From a bacterium (lineage in GTDB: Bacteria; Bacillota; Clostridia; Lachnospirales; Lachnospiraceae), in the NCBI GenBank assembly GCA_030524675.1, contig JAUNGE010000010.1, positions 18,969 through 82,968 on the forward strand: a DNA stretch of 64,000 nucleotides. The letters are read 5' to 3'. The translations under genes and the position numbers were made by a program. Below, one piece after another: positions 17,433-25,798 of the stretch. The notes under the pieces were generated by a model. The model saw only the letters and a list, made by a program, of their open reading frames with translations. It was not told the origin of the DNA and did not search any database. Within the stretch, counting starts at the first letter, position 1; every line of letters starts with the position of its first letter.

Positions 17433-17752
17433 TATGAAAGTCTCGTCAAGCGGCCAGGCGGCAGGGGTGCTTGCACACCAGGCCGACTGGACATTTGACG
17501 AGCTAACCTGTATGAATAAGTAGGCCGATAGGCCGGATTATGGCGCCAGGCGCCAGTGATGCCTGCTTGGCGCCGACCGGAGCGGAGCGTAGACCTACAG
17601 GCGGCGATTGCGGGAGTGCGTGAGCACGGAGCAATCGACTTTCATATCATGGTAGTGTCGCCGTCAGGCGACATGTCCGTTTAGGATGTTTTGTCTGGCG
17701 GCTGCCCAGTCCCAGATGCGCCGATAGGTCCAAAGGCGGGGCAGCCGCCAGA
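17433..17752. repeat. GC-rich block of structured repeats
   Basis: This 320-base gene-free block is richer in GC than its surroundings and packed with inverted repeats. TATGAAAGTC at 17433-17442 and GACTTTCATA at 17637-17646 bound it on one side. CTCGTCAA/TTGACGAG (17442-17449, 17495-17502) encloses a smaller hairpin. TGTCGCC-GTCA-GGCGACA lies at 17656-17673, and 14-base arms TCTGGCGGCTGCCC/GGGCAGCCGCCAGA at 17694-17707 and 17739-17752. A 59-base part (17629-17687) recurs at 37407-37465 with one mismatch, and CCTGYATGAATAAGTAG recurs near 50228. It looks like a non-coding dispersed element. Confidence 0.75.
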
Positions 17753-17817
17753 TGCATATGCATGTCGGATTGTGGAAAAAATCTCAAAAAAATCTGGAAA
17801 AAATCTCAAAAAAAGTA

Positions 17818-17845
17818 TTGACTTTCAAAAAAAGTATGTTATAAT
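17818..17845 (+). promoter_or_regulatory. Promoter of tRNA-Leu (CAG) copy 2
   Basis: TTGACT at 17818-17823 and TATAAT at 17840-17845 with a 16-bp spacer, preceded by tandem GGAAAAAATCTCAAAAAAA repeats (17774-17813). Confidence 0.75.
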
Positions 17846-17901
17846 AATGAATGTTCGTGAGGGAGACCTCAAAAGAACAGAAAAATAAAACAGAATAAGA
17901 T

Positions 17902-17985
17902 GCAGAAGTGGCGGAATTGGCAGACGCGCACGGTTCAGGTCCGTGTGGTAGAAATACCTTGAGGGTTCGACTCCCTTCTTCTGCA
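17902..17985 (+). tRNA. tRNA-Leu (CAG), copy 2
   Basis: Identical in all 84 bases to the minus-strand gene at 15505-15588; anticodon CAG at 17936-17938. The two copies form an inverted pair 2.3 kb apart enclosing tRNA-Leu (AAG), the marR-type gene, the PHP phosphatase and the repeat block. Confidence 0.95.
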
Positions 17986-17991
17986 CGAGAG

Positions 17992-18028
17992 ATAACACAA
18001 GACTTAGATGGTTTTGTGTTATTTTTTT
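17992..18028 (+). terminator. Terminator after tRNA-Leu (CAG) copy 2
   Basis: ATAACACAA at 17992-18000 pairs with TTGTGTTAT at 18014-18022, then a T tract. Confidence 0.8.
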
Positions 18029-18221
18029 ATAGAAGAAATAGTATGAATTTGCGGTGAAAAACCATGGGCAGTCTGTGGAAGCAGTCAGAATATGAATAAA
18101 TAGATATACACGAGTATGCATGAAAAGAGAAAGATGCAGCAGAGGGATGTGCACTTGTATTTGTTTGCGAACAGAGAAGGCCTTTGTTGTAAAAATCGTA
18201 GTAAATTGTGAAAAAATGGTA

Positions 18222-18261
18222 TATAATGATACCACGGCATATGGAGGAATCCATATGTCGT
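18222..18261 (+). promoter_or_regulatory. suf promoter region with a 12-bp palindrome
   Basis: TATAAT at 18222-18227 has no good -35 at the normal distance. Seven bases later a near-perfect inverted repeat with 12-base arms (18234-18245 and 18250-18261, one G-T pair) surrounds GGAA. A weak -35 with a palindrome at the start site suggests control by a DNA-binding protein, possibly of the Rrf2/IscR type, or a leader hairpin. The rest of 18029-18315 shows no gene. Confidence 0.5.
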
Positions 18262-18315
18262 GTAATAATCAGCCATAATAAAATTTTACAATAAAGGTTT
18301 ATTCAGGAGGTTGGT

Positions 18316-19047
18316 ATGCTTACAATAGAGAATCTTTCCTTCCAGGTTCCAGAAGGAAGCAAAGAAAAGGAAATTATAAAACACGTAAACCTTACCATAG
18401 GGGACAACAAATTTGTTGTTATCACCGGACCGAACGGCGGAGGAAAATCAACTCTGGCAAAATTGATTGCCGGAATTGAGACGCCGACTGCGGGTACGAT
18501 TTCCCTGGATGGCGAGGATATCACCCATATGAGCATCACAGAGAGAGCGAGAAAGGGAATCAGCTTTGCATTTCAGCAGCCGGTGCGCTTTAAAGGGGTG
18601 CAGGTGCTGGATTTGATTCGTCTCGCATCCGGAAAGCAGGACATGTCGGCGAGCGATGCCTGCCAGTATTTATCTGAGGTGGGGCTGTGCGCGAGAGATT
18701 ACATCAACCGTGAGGTCAATGCCAGCCTGTCTGGCGGTGAGTTAAAGCGAATCGAGATTGCGACAGTGCTTGCACGCTCTACGAAATTGTCAGTGTTTGA
18801 TGAGCCGGAGGCGGGAATCGACCTCTGGAGTTTCCAGAACTTGATTCAGGTGTTTGAGCGGATGCGCGAGACGACAAAAGGCTCGATTCTGATTATTTCT
18901 CATCAGGAGAGAATTTTGAATATTGCGGATGAGATTGTTGTGATTGCAGACGGACAGATTGTAAAGCAGGGAACGCGGGACGAGATTTTGCCTGAAATCG
19001 TGGGAACACCTGCTGCTGTGGAGAGCTGTCAGAATTACAGGGGGTAA
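18316..19047 (+). CDS. sufC: Fe-S cluster assembly ATPase SufC
   Basis: A 243-residue ABC-type ATPase without membrane partners. Walker A is GPNGGGKST (about 38-46), the signature LSGGELKR (about 138) and Walker B LSVFDEPEAGID, where the extended AGID is a SufC trait. The H-loop is IISHQE. SufC powers the SufB/SufD scaffold that builds Fe-S clusters. It stands 6 bases before a single SufB/D-like gene. No sufD, sufS or sufU follows, which fits the small two-gene systems of anaerobic Clostridia. The aconitase and other Fe-S enzymes here depend on such assembly. Confidence 0.92.
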   Translation: MLTIENLSFQVPEGSKEKEIIKHVNLTIGDNKFVVITGPNGGGKSTLAKLIAGIETPTAGTISLDGEDITHMSITERARKGISFAFQQPVRFKGVQVLDLIRLASGKQDMSASDACQYLSEVGLCARDYINREVNASLSGGELKRIEIATVLARSTKLSVFDEPEAGIDLWSFQNLIQVFERMRETTKGSILIISHQERILNIADEIVVIADGQIVKQGTRDEILPEIVGTPAAVESCQNYRG

Positions 19048-19053
19048 AAACAG

Positions 19054-19971
19054 ATGGATCAGATACAGAAGACTTTACTGGAGGAAGTTGCTGGACTGCA
19101 CGAGGTTCCGGCGGGCGCCTACAATATCCGTGCCAACGGCAAGATGGCGGCACGCAATACAACGGCTCATATTGACATTGTCTCAAAAGAGGATGGGACA
19201 GGCATCGACATCCATATTCAGCCAGGCACAAAGAAGGAGAGCGTGCATATTCCGGTCGTTCTCAGCCAGAGCGGGCTGACGGAGATGGTGTACAATGATT
19301 TTTATATCGGGGAAGATTCCGATGTCACAATCGTTGCCGGATGCGGCATCCACAACGGCGGCGACAAGGATTCCAAACATGATGGTATTCACCGCTTTTT
19401 TGTCGGGAAAAATGCGAAAGTGCGCTACGTGGAGAAACACTACGGAAGCGGCGACGGCAGAGGAAAACGGATTATGAATCCAGGAACTGAGGTGCATATG
19501 GCCGAAAACAGCTATATGGAGATGGAGATGGTGCAGATTCGCGGCGTGGATTCCACCGTGCGCACGACCACCGCAGATTTGGATGCAGGCGCAAAACTGG
19601 TAATCAGAGAGCGCCTTCTGACGCACGGAACACAGACGGCAAAGAGCGAATATGTCGTAAATTTGAATGGGGAGGATTCCAGCGCGAATGTTGTTTCCCG
19701 CTCTGTGGCAAAAGAAGAATCCTATCAGCTGTTTGTCTCAAAAATCAATGGAAATGCAAAGTGCGCCGGACACACCGAGTGCGATGCGATTATTATGGAC
19801 CAGGCAAGAATCAGCGCTGTGCCGGAAATCACAGCAAACAGCACGGAAGCTGCGCTGATTCATGAGGCGGCCATCGGAAAGATTGCGGGAGAGCAAATCA
19901 TCAAACTGATGACATTGGGATTGACGGAGGAAGAGGCAGAAGCGCAGATTGTGAATGGATTCCTGAAATAA
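19054..19971 (+). CDS. SufB/SufD-like Fe-S scaffold protein
   Basis: A 305-residue SufBD-core protein, shorter than SufB (about 470) or SufD (about 420) because the N-terminal domain is reduced. The body is the right-handed beta-helix region, and the conserved C-terminus reads HEAAIGKIAGEQIIKLMTLGLTEEEAEAQIVNGF, diagnostic for the family. A GCGIHNGGD stretch near residue 90 provides a cysteine. It likely forms a homodimer with SufC as a minimal SUF complex, comparable to the SMS-type systems described in anaerobes and archaea. Naming it sufB rather than sufD is a judgement. Confidence 0.88.
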   Translation: MDQIQKTLLEEVAGLHEVPAGAYNIRANGKMAARNTTAHIDIVSKEDGTGIDIHIQPGTKKESVHIPVVLSQSGLTEMVYNDFYIGEDSDVTIVAGCGIHNGGDKDSKHDGIHRFFVGKNAKVRYVEKHYGSGDGRGKRIMNPGTEVHMAENSYMEMEMVQIRGVDSTVRTTTADLDAGAKLVIRERLLTHGTQTAKSEYVVNLNGEDSSANVVSRSVAKEESYQLFVSKINGNAKCAGHTECDAIIMDQARISAVPEITANSTEAALIHEAAIGKIAGEQIIKLMTLGLTEEEAEAQIVNGFLK

Positions 19972-20191
19972 TGCCCAAAATACAGGTGTTTTGTGCCCAC
20001 AGCTCTCAAAAACATTCATAAAAATACAGATACCATATTTCATAGAGGAGCAATGCAGAGAGAGGTTTGCATTGTTCCTTTTGTCATTCGTGCTTTTTTG
20101 GTTTGTGCCATATTGGTGGGTGGCAGCAAAAATGCGGCTGCAGATGAAGTATAACATATGTGTGGAAGAAAAATTAGGAGAAGGAAAACAG

Positions 20192-20701
20192 ATGAGAAAT
20201 CAGGTGAAATTTGAGACAAAAATCGGATGGCTGACAGCGACAGAGGAGGATGGCTGGATTGTCAGACTGGATGCCTGCCAGAAAGATCTGGTTGTGGCAT
20301 CTGTCACAGAAAGTCCGGTTTTGTCGAAACTGCAGGCGGAGCTTTTGGAGTACATGGAGGGAAAAAGGAAAGTGTTTACTGTGCCATACAGGCTGACGGG
20401 CGGCACACCTTTTCAGAGAAAGGTGTGGGAGGCGTTAAAGACGATTCCCTACGGTGAGACGCGCTCTTACAGGGAGATTGCGGAAGCGGTGGGAAGCCCG
20501 AAAGCGTGCCGTGCGGTTGGCGGTGCGAATCACAATAACCCCATTATGATTCTGGTTCCCTGCCATCGGGTGATTGGAGCGAACGGAAAACTGGTCGGAT
20601 TTGGGGGAGGACTTCCGATGAAAAAAGCGCTTTTGGAATTGGAGAAAAATGTCATAAAACAGGAAAATGGGGCATATACTAATAAGGAACGTGAAAAATA
20701 G
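20192..20701 (+). CDS. ogt: Methylated-DNA--[protein]-cysteine S-methyltransferase
   Basis: Repairs O6-methylguanine by moving the methyl group onto its own cysteine. The acceptor Cys124 lies in ILVPCHRVIG, and the DNA-binding helix is SYREIAEAVGSPKACRAVGGANHNNP. 169 residues is typical for Ogt without an Ada domain. AGGAGAAGG precedes ATG 20192; a longer frame from 19991 runs through unrelated hydrophobic sequence with no ribosome site. It lies between sufB and the subtilase gene and may be cotranscribed with the latter (27 bases apart). Confidence 0.93.
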   Translation: MRNQVKFETKIGWLTATEEDGWIVRLDACQKDLVVASVTESPVLSKLQAELLEYMEGKRKVFTVPYRLTGGTPFQRKVWEALKTIPYGETRSYREIAEAVGSPKACRAVGGANHNNPIMILVPCHRVIGANGKLVGFGGGLPMKKALLELEKNVIKQENGAYTNKEREK

Positions 20702-20728
20702 CGGTTTTTGTGGAGATGGACGGCAAAA

Positions 20729-22456
20729 ATGGACAGCCAAAAAGCGGAAAATCTGTTGAATCTGGCACTGGATGCATCAGAAGAGGAGAGAGAAAAGTCG
20801 AATGTACTGCAGATTGGATTTGATGAGGAGACAAAAAAATGGGAGTTGATTGTGCGGTATCAGGGCGAGCTTTCGGTGGCGCTCTCTTTGCTCGCGCAAA
20901 ATCCCTATTTTTCGCAGCTGGAGAGTTATCCGCTGTCCAGAGGATATGCGGTTTTGGTGGTCCCGCAGGAGTTGGTGCAGAGTGTGATTGCCCTGCCAGA
21001 TATCATCTATGTGGAAAAACCAAAGCGGCTGTATTTTGCTGTGGCTTCCGCAAAGAGTATTTCGTGCGTGAATCCGCTGCAGTTTGGGAGCCGGAATCTG
21101 ACGGGAAGAGGCGTGATTGTGGCGGTGATTGACTCCGGCATTGACTATATCCATCCGGATTTTCGCAATGCCGATGGAACGACGAGAATTCTGAAATTGT
21201 GGGACCAGGTGACAGGGAAAGTGTACACGCAGGAGGCCATCAACCGCGCACTGCAGACCGGAAGCAGGGAGATGGCACTTCAGGAGGTTCCATCTGTGGA
21301 CATATCAGGGCATGGGACGGCAGTGGCGGGAATCGCCGCTGGAAATGGAAGGGAGAGCGGCGGCGCGAATCGTGGAATCGCATATGAGAGTCCGCTTCTG
21401 ATTGTGAAGCTGGGAAATCCGACGGGCGATTCGTTCCCGCGGACAACACAGCTGATGCGGGCGCTTCACTTTGTGTCAGAAGAAGCTGCCGCTTCCGCAA
21501 TGCCAGTAGTCATCAATCTGAGTTTTGGAAATTCCTACGGCTCCCATGACGGAACGAGCCTGTTGGAGACCTATCTGGACAGCATCGCAGATGAGGGCAG
21601 GTGCAGCATTGTGGTGGGAACTGGAAATGAGGGAAGCGGAGAGGGGCACCACATGGGGGTGCTTGAAAGCGGGCAGGAACAGACGGTGGAGTTCTCTGTG
21701 GCGCCGTATGAGACGGGGCTGAACATACAAATCTGGAAATCTTATGTGGATACATTCGGAATTACACTGGTCAGCCCGTCCGGTGTGAAGGCAGGTCCCA
21801 TCAGCCCGATTTTGGGACCGCAGCAGATTTCTTTTGAGGAGGCAAAGGTGCTGCTGTACTATGGAAAGCCGAGTCCGTACAGCATTGCACAGGAGATTTT
21901 CCTGGATTTTCTGCCGGAAGGGAGCTATTTGGGCAGCGGCATCTGGAAACTTGTGCTGACGGCGCAGAAAATTGTCGATGGGCGGTATGATATGTGGCTT
22001 CCGGCAGCGGGCGTGCGCAGCCGTTCGACAAAGTTTCTGCTGCCGACCCCGAGCACAACTCTCACAATTCCCTCCACTGCCTCCAAAGTGATCTCGGTCG
22101 GTGCCTATGACAGCGCCTATCAGTCCTTGGTCGATTTTTCGGGCAATGGTTTTACGAGGAGAACCGACCAGATAAAGCCGGACCTCGCAGCGCCTGGGGT
22201 GGACATTCTCGCGCCGAAGGCAGGAGGCGGTTATGAGGATGTAACGGGAACCTCGTTTGCCACGCCTTTTGTGAGTGGAACAGCGGCACTTTTGATGCAG
22301 TGGGGAATTGTGGACGGAAACGACGCCTATCTGTATGGGGAAAAAATGAAAGCATATTTGCTGCGGGGCGCAAAGCCGGTTGCGGGTATCACGCAGTACC
22401 CAGACAGGCGTGTGGGCTTTGGAGCATTGTGTGCGGCAGACAGTATCTTGGTCTGA
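20729..22456 (+). CDS. S8 family serine peptidase, Csp-like
   Basis: A 575-residue subtilisin-fold protease without a signal peptide. The triad is complete: Asp135 (VIDSGIDYIHPDF), His195 (SGHGTAVAGIAAGN) and Ser509 (GTSFATPFVSGTAAL), with an oxyanion Asn near VVGTGNEG. An N-terminal stretch of about 100 residues looks like a prodomain. The long insertion between His and Ser, a jellyroll-like region, is the layout of the clostridial Csp proteases that act in spore germination. Close relatives also occur outside confirmed spore formers. The start is uncertain: ATG 20729 lies behind a weak GGAG; TTG 20708 is in frame. Confidence 0.85.
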   Translation: MDSQKAENLLNLALDASEEEREKSNVLQIGFDEETKKWELIVRYQGELSVALSLLAQNPYFSQLESYPLSRGYAVLVVPQELVQSVIALPDIIYVEKPKRLYFAVASAKSISCVNPLQFGSRNLTGRGVIVAVIDSGIDYIHPDFRNADGTTRILKLWDQVTGKVYTQEAINRALQTGSREMALQEVPSVDISGHGTAVAGIAAGNGRESGGANRGIAYESPLLIVKLGNPTGDSFPRTTQLMRALHFVSEEAAASAMPVVINLSFGNSYGSHDGTSLLETYLDSIADEGRCSIVVGTGNEGSGEGHHMGVLESGQEQTVEFSVAPYETGLNIQIWKSYVDTFGITLVSPSGVKAGPISPILGPQQISFEEAKVLLYYGKPSPYSIAQEIFLDFLPEGSYLGSGIWKLVLTAQKIVDGRYDMWLPAAGVRSRSTKFLLPTPSTTLTIPSTASKVISVGAYDSAYQSLVDFSGNGFTRRTDQIKPDLAAPGVDILAPKAGGGYEDVTGTSFATPFVSGTAALLMQWGIVDGNDAYLYGEKMKAYLLRGAKPVAGITQYPDRRVGFGALCAADSILV

Positions 22457-22633
22457 CACAAAACATAAAAAAGAACAGAACAAAGAAAGAGATACAAACA
22501 TAAGTTTGAAACCATCAAAAGAAGTATACCAAATGCAAAAATTATGCTATACTAGGTGCATGACTGAAAACAGAAAAAGGAAAACATGCAAGAAAACCAG
22601 AAGGAAAACAGGACAGAGAAGAAACGGGGGAAG

Positions 22634-23647
22634 ATGGGATTGACAATTCGGGAAGAGATGGAAGAACAGGAAGCTCTTTTTCTGAGTCCCTATGCGTCTC
22701 TTAGCAGAGAGTCAAAGGGGCGGGACAGGGCGGAAGCGCCATGTGATATCCGCACCGTGTACCAGCGTGACAGGGACAGGATTCTGCACAGCAAGTCGTT
22801 CCGCAGGCTGAAACACAAAACACAGGTGTTTCTGGCACCGGAAGGCGACCATTACCGCACCAGACTGACCCATACACTGGAAGTTTCCCAGATAGCCAGG
22901 ACGGCCGCGAGGGCGTTGCGTCTGAATGAAGACTTGACGGAAGCGATTGCACTCGGGCATGATTTGGGGCACACACCGTTCGGTCATGCGGGGGAAGCAA
23001 TCTTAAACCAGCTCTGTCAGGAGGGATTCACGCACTATGAGCAGAGCGTGCGCACTGTGGAGGTGCTGGAGAAGGGCGGAAGAGGCCTGAATCTTACCTG
23101 GGAGGTGCGCGACGGCATCCGAAATCACCGCACAGCCGGAAATCCCTCGACTCTGGAAGGAAAGATTGTCCGTTTTTCTGATAAGATTGCCTATATCAAT
23201 CATGATATTGATGACGCCATTCGCGCGAAGCTGTTTGCGGAGTCGGACCTGCCGCGCGTGTACACGGATGTGCTCGGAGGCAGTGTCCGAGAAAGACTGA
23301 ATACTCTGATTCATGATATGATTGAGAATAGCCGGAACCGGCCGGACATTGTTCTCTCCCCTCCTGTGGAGGAGGCGATGAGAGGGCTTCGCGCGTGGAT
23401 GTTTGCGAATGTCTACACGAGCGGGGCTTCTAAGGCCGAGGAGGCGAAGGCGCAGCAGCTGATTGTGTACCTGTATGAGTATTACATGGCACATATGGAA
23501 AAGCTGCCCGTGGAATATCTGCATCTGATGGTCTCCCGCGGGGAGTCGAAGGGGCGGATTGTGTGTGATTACATTGCCGGAATGAGCGATAAGTACGCCA
23601 TTGACCGGTTTTATGAATTGTTTGTACCGAAAGCATGGAAGGTTTGA
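22634..23647 (+). CDS. dgt: Deoxyguanosinetriphosphate triphosphohydrolase-like protein
   Basis: An HD-domain hydrolase of 337 residues that splits dNTPs to deoxynucleoside and triphosphate. Metal ligands are in HTLEV (about 80) and LGHDLGHTPFGH (about 112-123), and DKIAYINHDIDDA carries the last Asp. The N-terminal RDRDRILHSKSFRRLKHKTQVF block is a family hallmark. GGGGGAAG precedes ATG 22634; an ATG at 22586 in frame is possible but lacks a ribosome site. Its stop overlaps the ribosome site of dnaG. The placement before dnaG is common in Lachnospiraceae. Confidence 0.92.
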   Translation: MGLTIREEMEEQEALFLSPYASLSRESKGRDRAEAPCDIRTVYQRDRDRILHSKSFRRLKHKTQVFLAPEGDHYRTRLTHTLEVSQIARTAARALRLNEDLTEAIALGHDLGHTPFGHAGEAILNQLCQEGFTHYEQSVRTVEVLEKGGRGLNLTWEVRDGIRNHRTAGNPSTLEGKIVRFSDKIAYINHDIDDAIRAKLFAESDLPRVYTDVLGGSVRERLNTLIHDMIENSRNRPDIVLSPPVEEAMRGLRAWMFANVYTSGASKAEEAKAQQLIVYLYEYYMAHMEKLPVEYLHLMVSRGESKGRIVCDYIAGMSDKYAIDRFYELFVPKAWKV

Positions 23648-23656
23648 GGTGGTTTG

Positions 23657-25429
23657 ATGTACTATCCAGATGAACTTGTAGAAGAAGTCCGCATGAAAAA
23701 TGATATTGTGGATGTCATATCTCAGTATGTGAAGCTGCAGAAGAAGGGCGGCAATTATTTTGGCCTCTGCCCATTTCACAATGAAAAATCTCCCTCTTTT
23801 TCTGTGTCTGGCGCCAAGCAGATGTACTACTGCTTTGGGTGCGGGGCGGGCGGAAATGTCCTCACGTTTGTGATGCAGTATGAAAATTATACCTTTCAGG
23901 AGGCAATCACGGCGTTAGCGGAGAGAGCGGGTGTGGAGCTGCCGAAACAGGACACATCGCAGGAGGCGAGAAAGCAGGCAGACTTGCGCACAGCACTGAT
24001 TGAGATAAACCGTCTGGCGGCGAATTACTATTATTATTTTCTGCATCAGCCGCAGGGCAAAATGGCTCTGGATTATCTGAAAGGCAGGCAGCTGAGTGAT
24101 GAGACGATGCGCCGCTTTGGGCTGGGGTATTCCAACAAGACAAGCAATGATTTGTATCTGTATCTGAAAAAGAAAGGGTATTCTGACAGCATTTTAAAGG
24201 AAAGCGGGCTGTTCTCGATTGAGGAAAAAGGAGCATATGACAAGTTCTGGAACAGAGTCATGTTTCCGATTATGGATGTCAACAACCGCGTGATCGGGTT
24301 CGGGGGCCGTGTGATGGGGGATGGAAAACCGAAGTATCTGAACTCGCCGGAGACGCGCCTGTTTGACAAGAGCCGAAACCTGTATGGCCTGAACTATGCC
24401 CGCACCAGCCGCCGAAAATATTTTTTGCTCTGTGAGGGATACATGGATGTGATTTCTATGCATCAGGCGGGCTATACCAATGCGGTGGCATCACTTGGAA
24501 CAGCATTCACATCGCAGCAGGCGGGGATTCTGCGTCGGTATGTTGACCAGGTGATTCTGACCTATGACAGCGATGAGGCGGGGGTGAAAGCGGCGCTGCG
24601 CGCGATTCCGATTCTGAAGGAAGCTGGTATCTCGGCGCGTGTGCTTGACATGAAGCCATACAAGGATCCGGATGAATTTATGAAGAATCTGGGACCGGAG
24701 GAGTTTGAAAAGCGGATAGAGAAGGCGAGAAACAGTTTTCTGTTTGAGATAGATGTACTGAAAAAAGAGTATCATATGGAAGACCCGCAGGAGAAAACCG
24801 CGTTTTATAATCGAGTGGCAGAAAAACTGCTGGAGTTTTCTGAAGCGTTGGAGCGGGACAACTATATCCAGGCAGTAGCGAGGGAATTTTATATTCCGTA
24901 TGAGGATTTAAGACGGCTTGTAAATTCGATGGGAAATCGGGCTTCCTATGTGGCAGCGGCGGGGGTATCACGCGGCAGCTCCTCGCGTAGTCAGGAAAAA
25001 AAGACCAGAGAGGACGGCTTAAAGCAGTCTCAGAAGCTGCTTCTCACCTGGCTGATTGAAAAACCGGAACTGTACGCAAAAATCAGGGGCATTATCACGC
25101 CGGAGGATTTTGTGGACGAGCTGGCGGTGAAAGTCGCAGGCATGGTGTTTGCACAGAAGGAAAAGGGTGAGAACAATCCGGCTGAGATTTTGAACCATTT
25201 TATCAATGATGAAGAGCAATATCAGGAAGTGGCAGCATTGTTCCACACAAATCTGGCCGAAGGCATGACAGCGGAGGAGCAGAAAAAAGCGTTTGAGGAG
25301 GTCGTTGTCCGCGTGAAGAGCAACAGCGTGGCAGCGCAGGGGGAGCGCCTGCAGCCTGGAGATGTGGCCGGACTGCAGAAATGGCTGGAGGCGAGTGCAG
25401 CTTTGAAGAATTTGAAACTCTATCTGTAA
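23657..25429 (+). CDS. dnaG: DNA primase
   Basis: Makes RNA primers at the replication fork. Domains in order: a CHC2 zinc finger (about 38-62, CPFHNEKSPSFSV...YYCFGCGAGG), the N-terminal catalytic region, the Toprim domain (LCEGYMDVISMHQAG and ILTYDSDEAG, about 255-330) and a C-terminal DnaB-binding region. 590 residues is normal. ATG 23657 follows GAGGTGG. It is the second gene of the dgt-dnaG-rpoD macromolecular synthesis block. Confidence 0.97.
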   Translation: MYYPDELVEEVRMKNDIVDVISQYVKLQKKGGNYFGLCPFHNEKSPSFSVSGAKQMYYCFGCGAGGNVLTFVMQYENYTFQEAITALAERAGVELPKQDTSQEARKQADLRTALIEINRLAANYYYYFLHQPQGKMALDYLKGRQLSDETMRRFGLGYSNKTSNDLYLYLKKKGYSDSILKESGLFSIEEKGAYDKFWNRVMFPIMDVNNRVIGFGGRVMGDGKPKYLNSPETRLFDKSRNLYGLNYARTSRRKYFLLCEGYMDVISMHQAGYTNAVASLGTAFTSQQAGILRRYVDQVILTYDSDEAGVKAALRAIPILKEAGISARVLDMKPYKDPDEFMKNLGPEEFEKRIEKARNSFLFEIDVLKKEYHMEDPQEKTAFYNRVAEKLLEFSEALERDNYIQAVAREFYIPYEDLRRLVNSMGNRASYVAAAGVSRGSSSRSQEKKTREDGLKQSQKLLLTWLIEKPELYAKIRGIITPEDFVDELAVKVAGMVFAQKEKGENNPAEILNHFINDEEQYQEVAALFHTNLAEGMTAEEQKKAFEEVVVRVKSNSVAAQGERLQPGDVAGLQKWLEASAALKNLKLYL

Positions 25430-25798
25430 AACTTCCGTTGTGGAGTTTATCAAAAATATAAAATAAGAAAAATTTAAGTAGTATAGCAATTTAAACAAAG
25501 AAAATAGAAAAGGTTTTGACACGAGCCTAATGCTATCGCTAATGAATACAAAGGTATCCTTGATAGTGAAAGTCTTATAGAAACTCATTAGTCTTATATG
25601 CTTTCGAGTATATTTGGAAGTGAATGTATATAAGAACCCAACGTGCTTTAGCTGTTGGAGTGTCAGCAAAAAGAATTTTTTGCGGACAGCAGATATGCGG
25701 CGGCATAGATCGGGGAAAGAAGCCATATTGCTGCATAGATGCATATTTTGCCGAAAGGACGGATACAATACTTACAAGCTATGGAGGGATGGAAGGAT
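25430..25798. other. AT-rich intergenic region before rpoD
   Basis: No gene is seen in these 369 bases. TTGACA at 25516-25521 could be a -35, but the sequence 17 bases later (CTAATG) is a poor -10. CTAATGA and TCATTAG (near 25541 and 25589) form a loose inverted repeat. rpoD may therefore have its own promoter here besides readthrough from dnaG. No terminator follows dnaG. Confidence 0.4.

Noticed and set aside
17441..17660. HEARO/IscB-type RNA
   Set aside because: No IscB/TnpB-like gene or remnant is nearby, and I cannot match the conserved core by eye.
19991..20191. Membrane-spanning N-terminal extension of Ogt
   Set aside because: Hydrophobic frame is an intergenic read-through without a ribosome site; the family start is at 20192.
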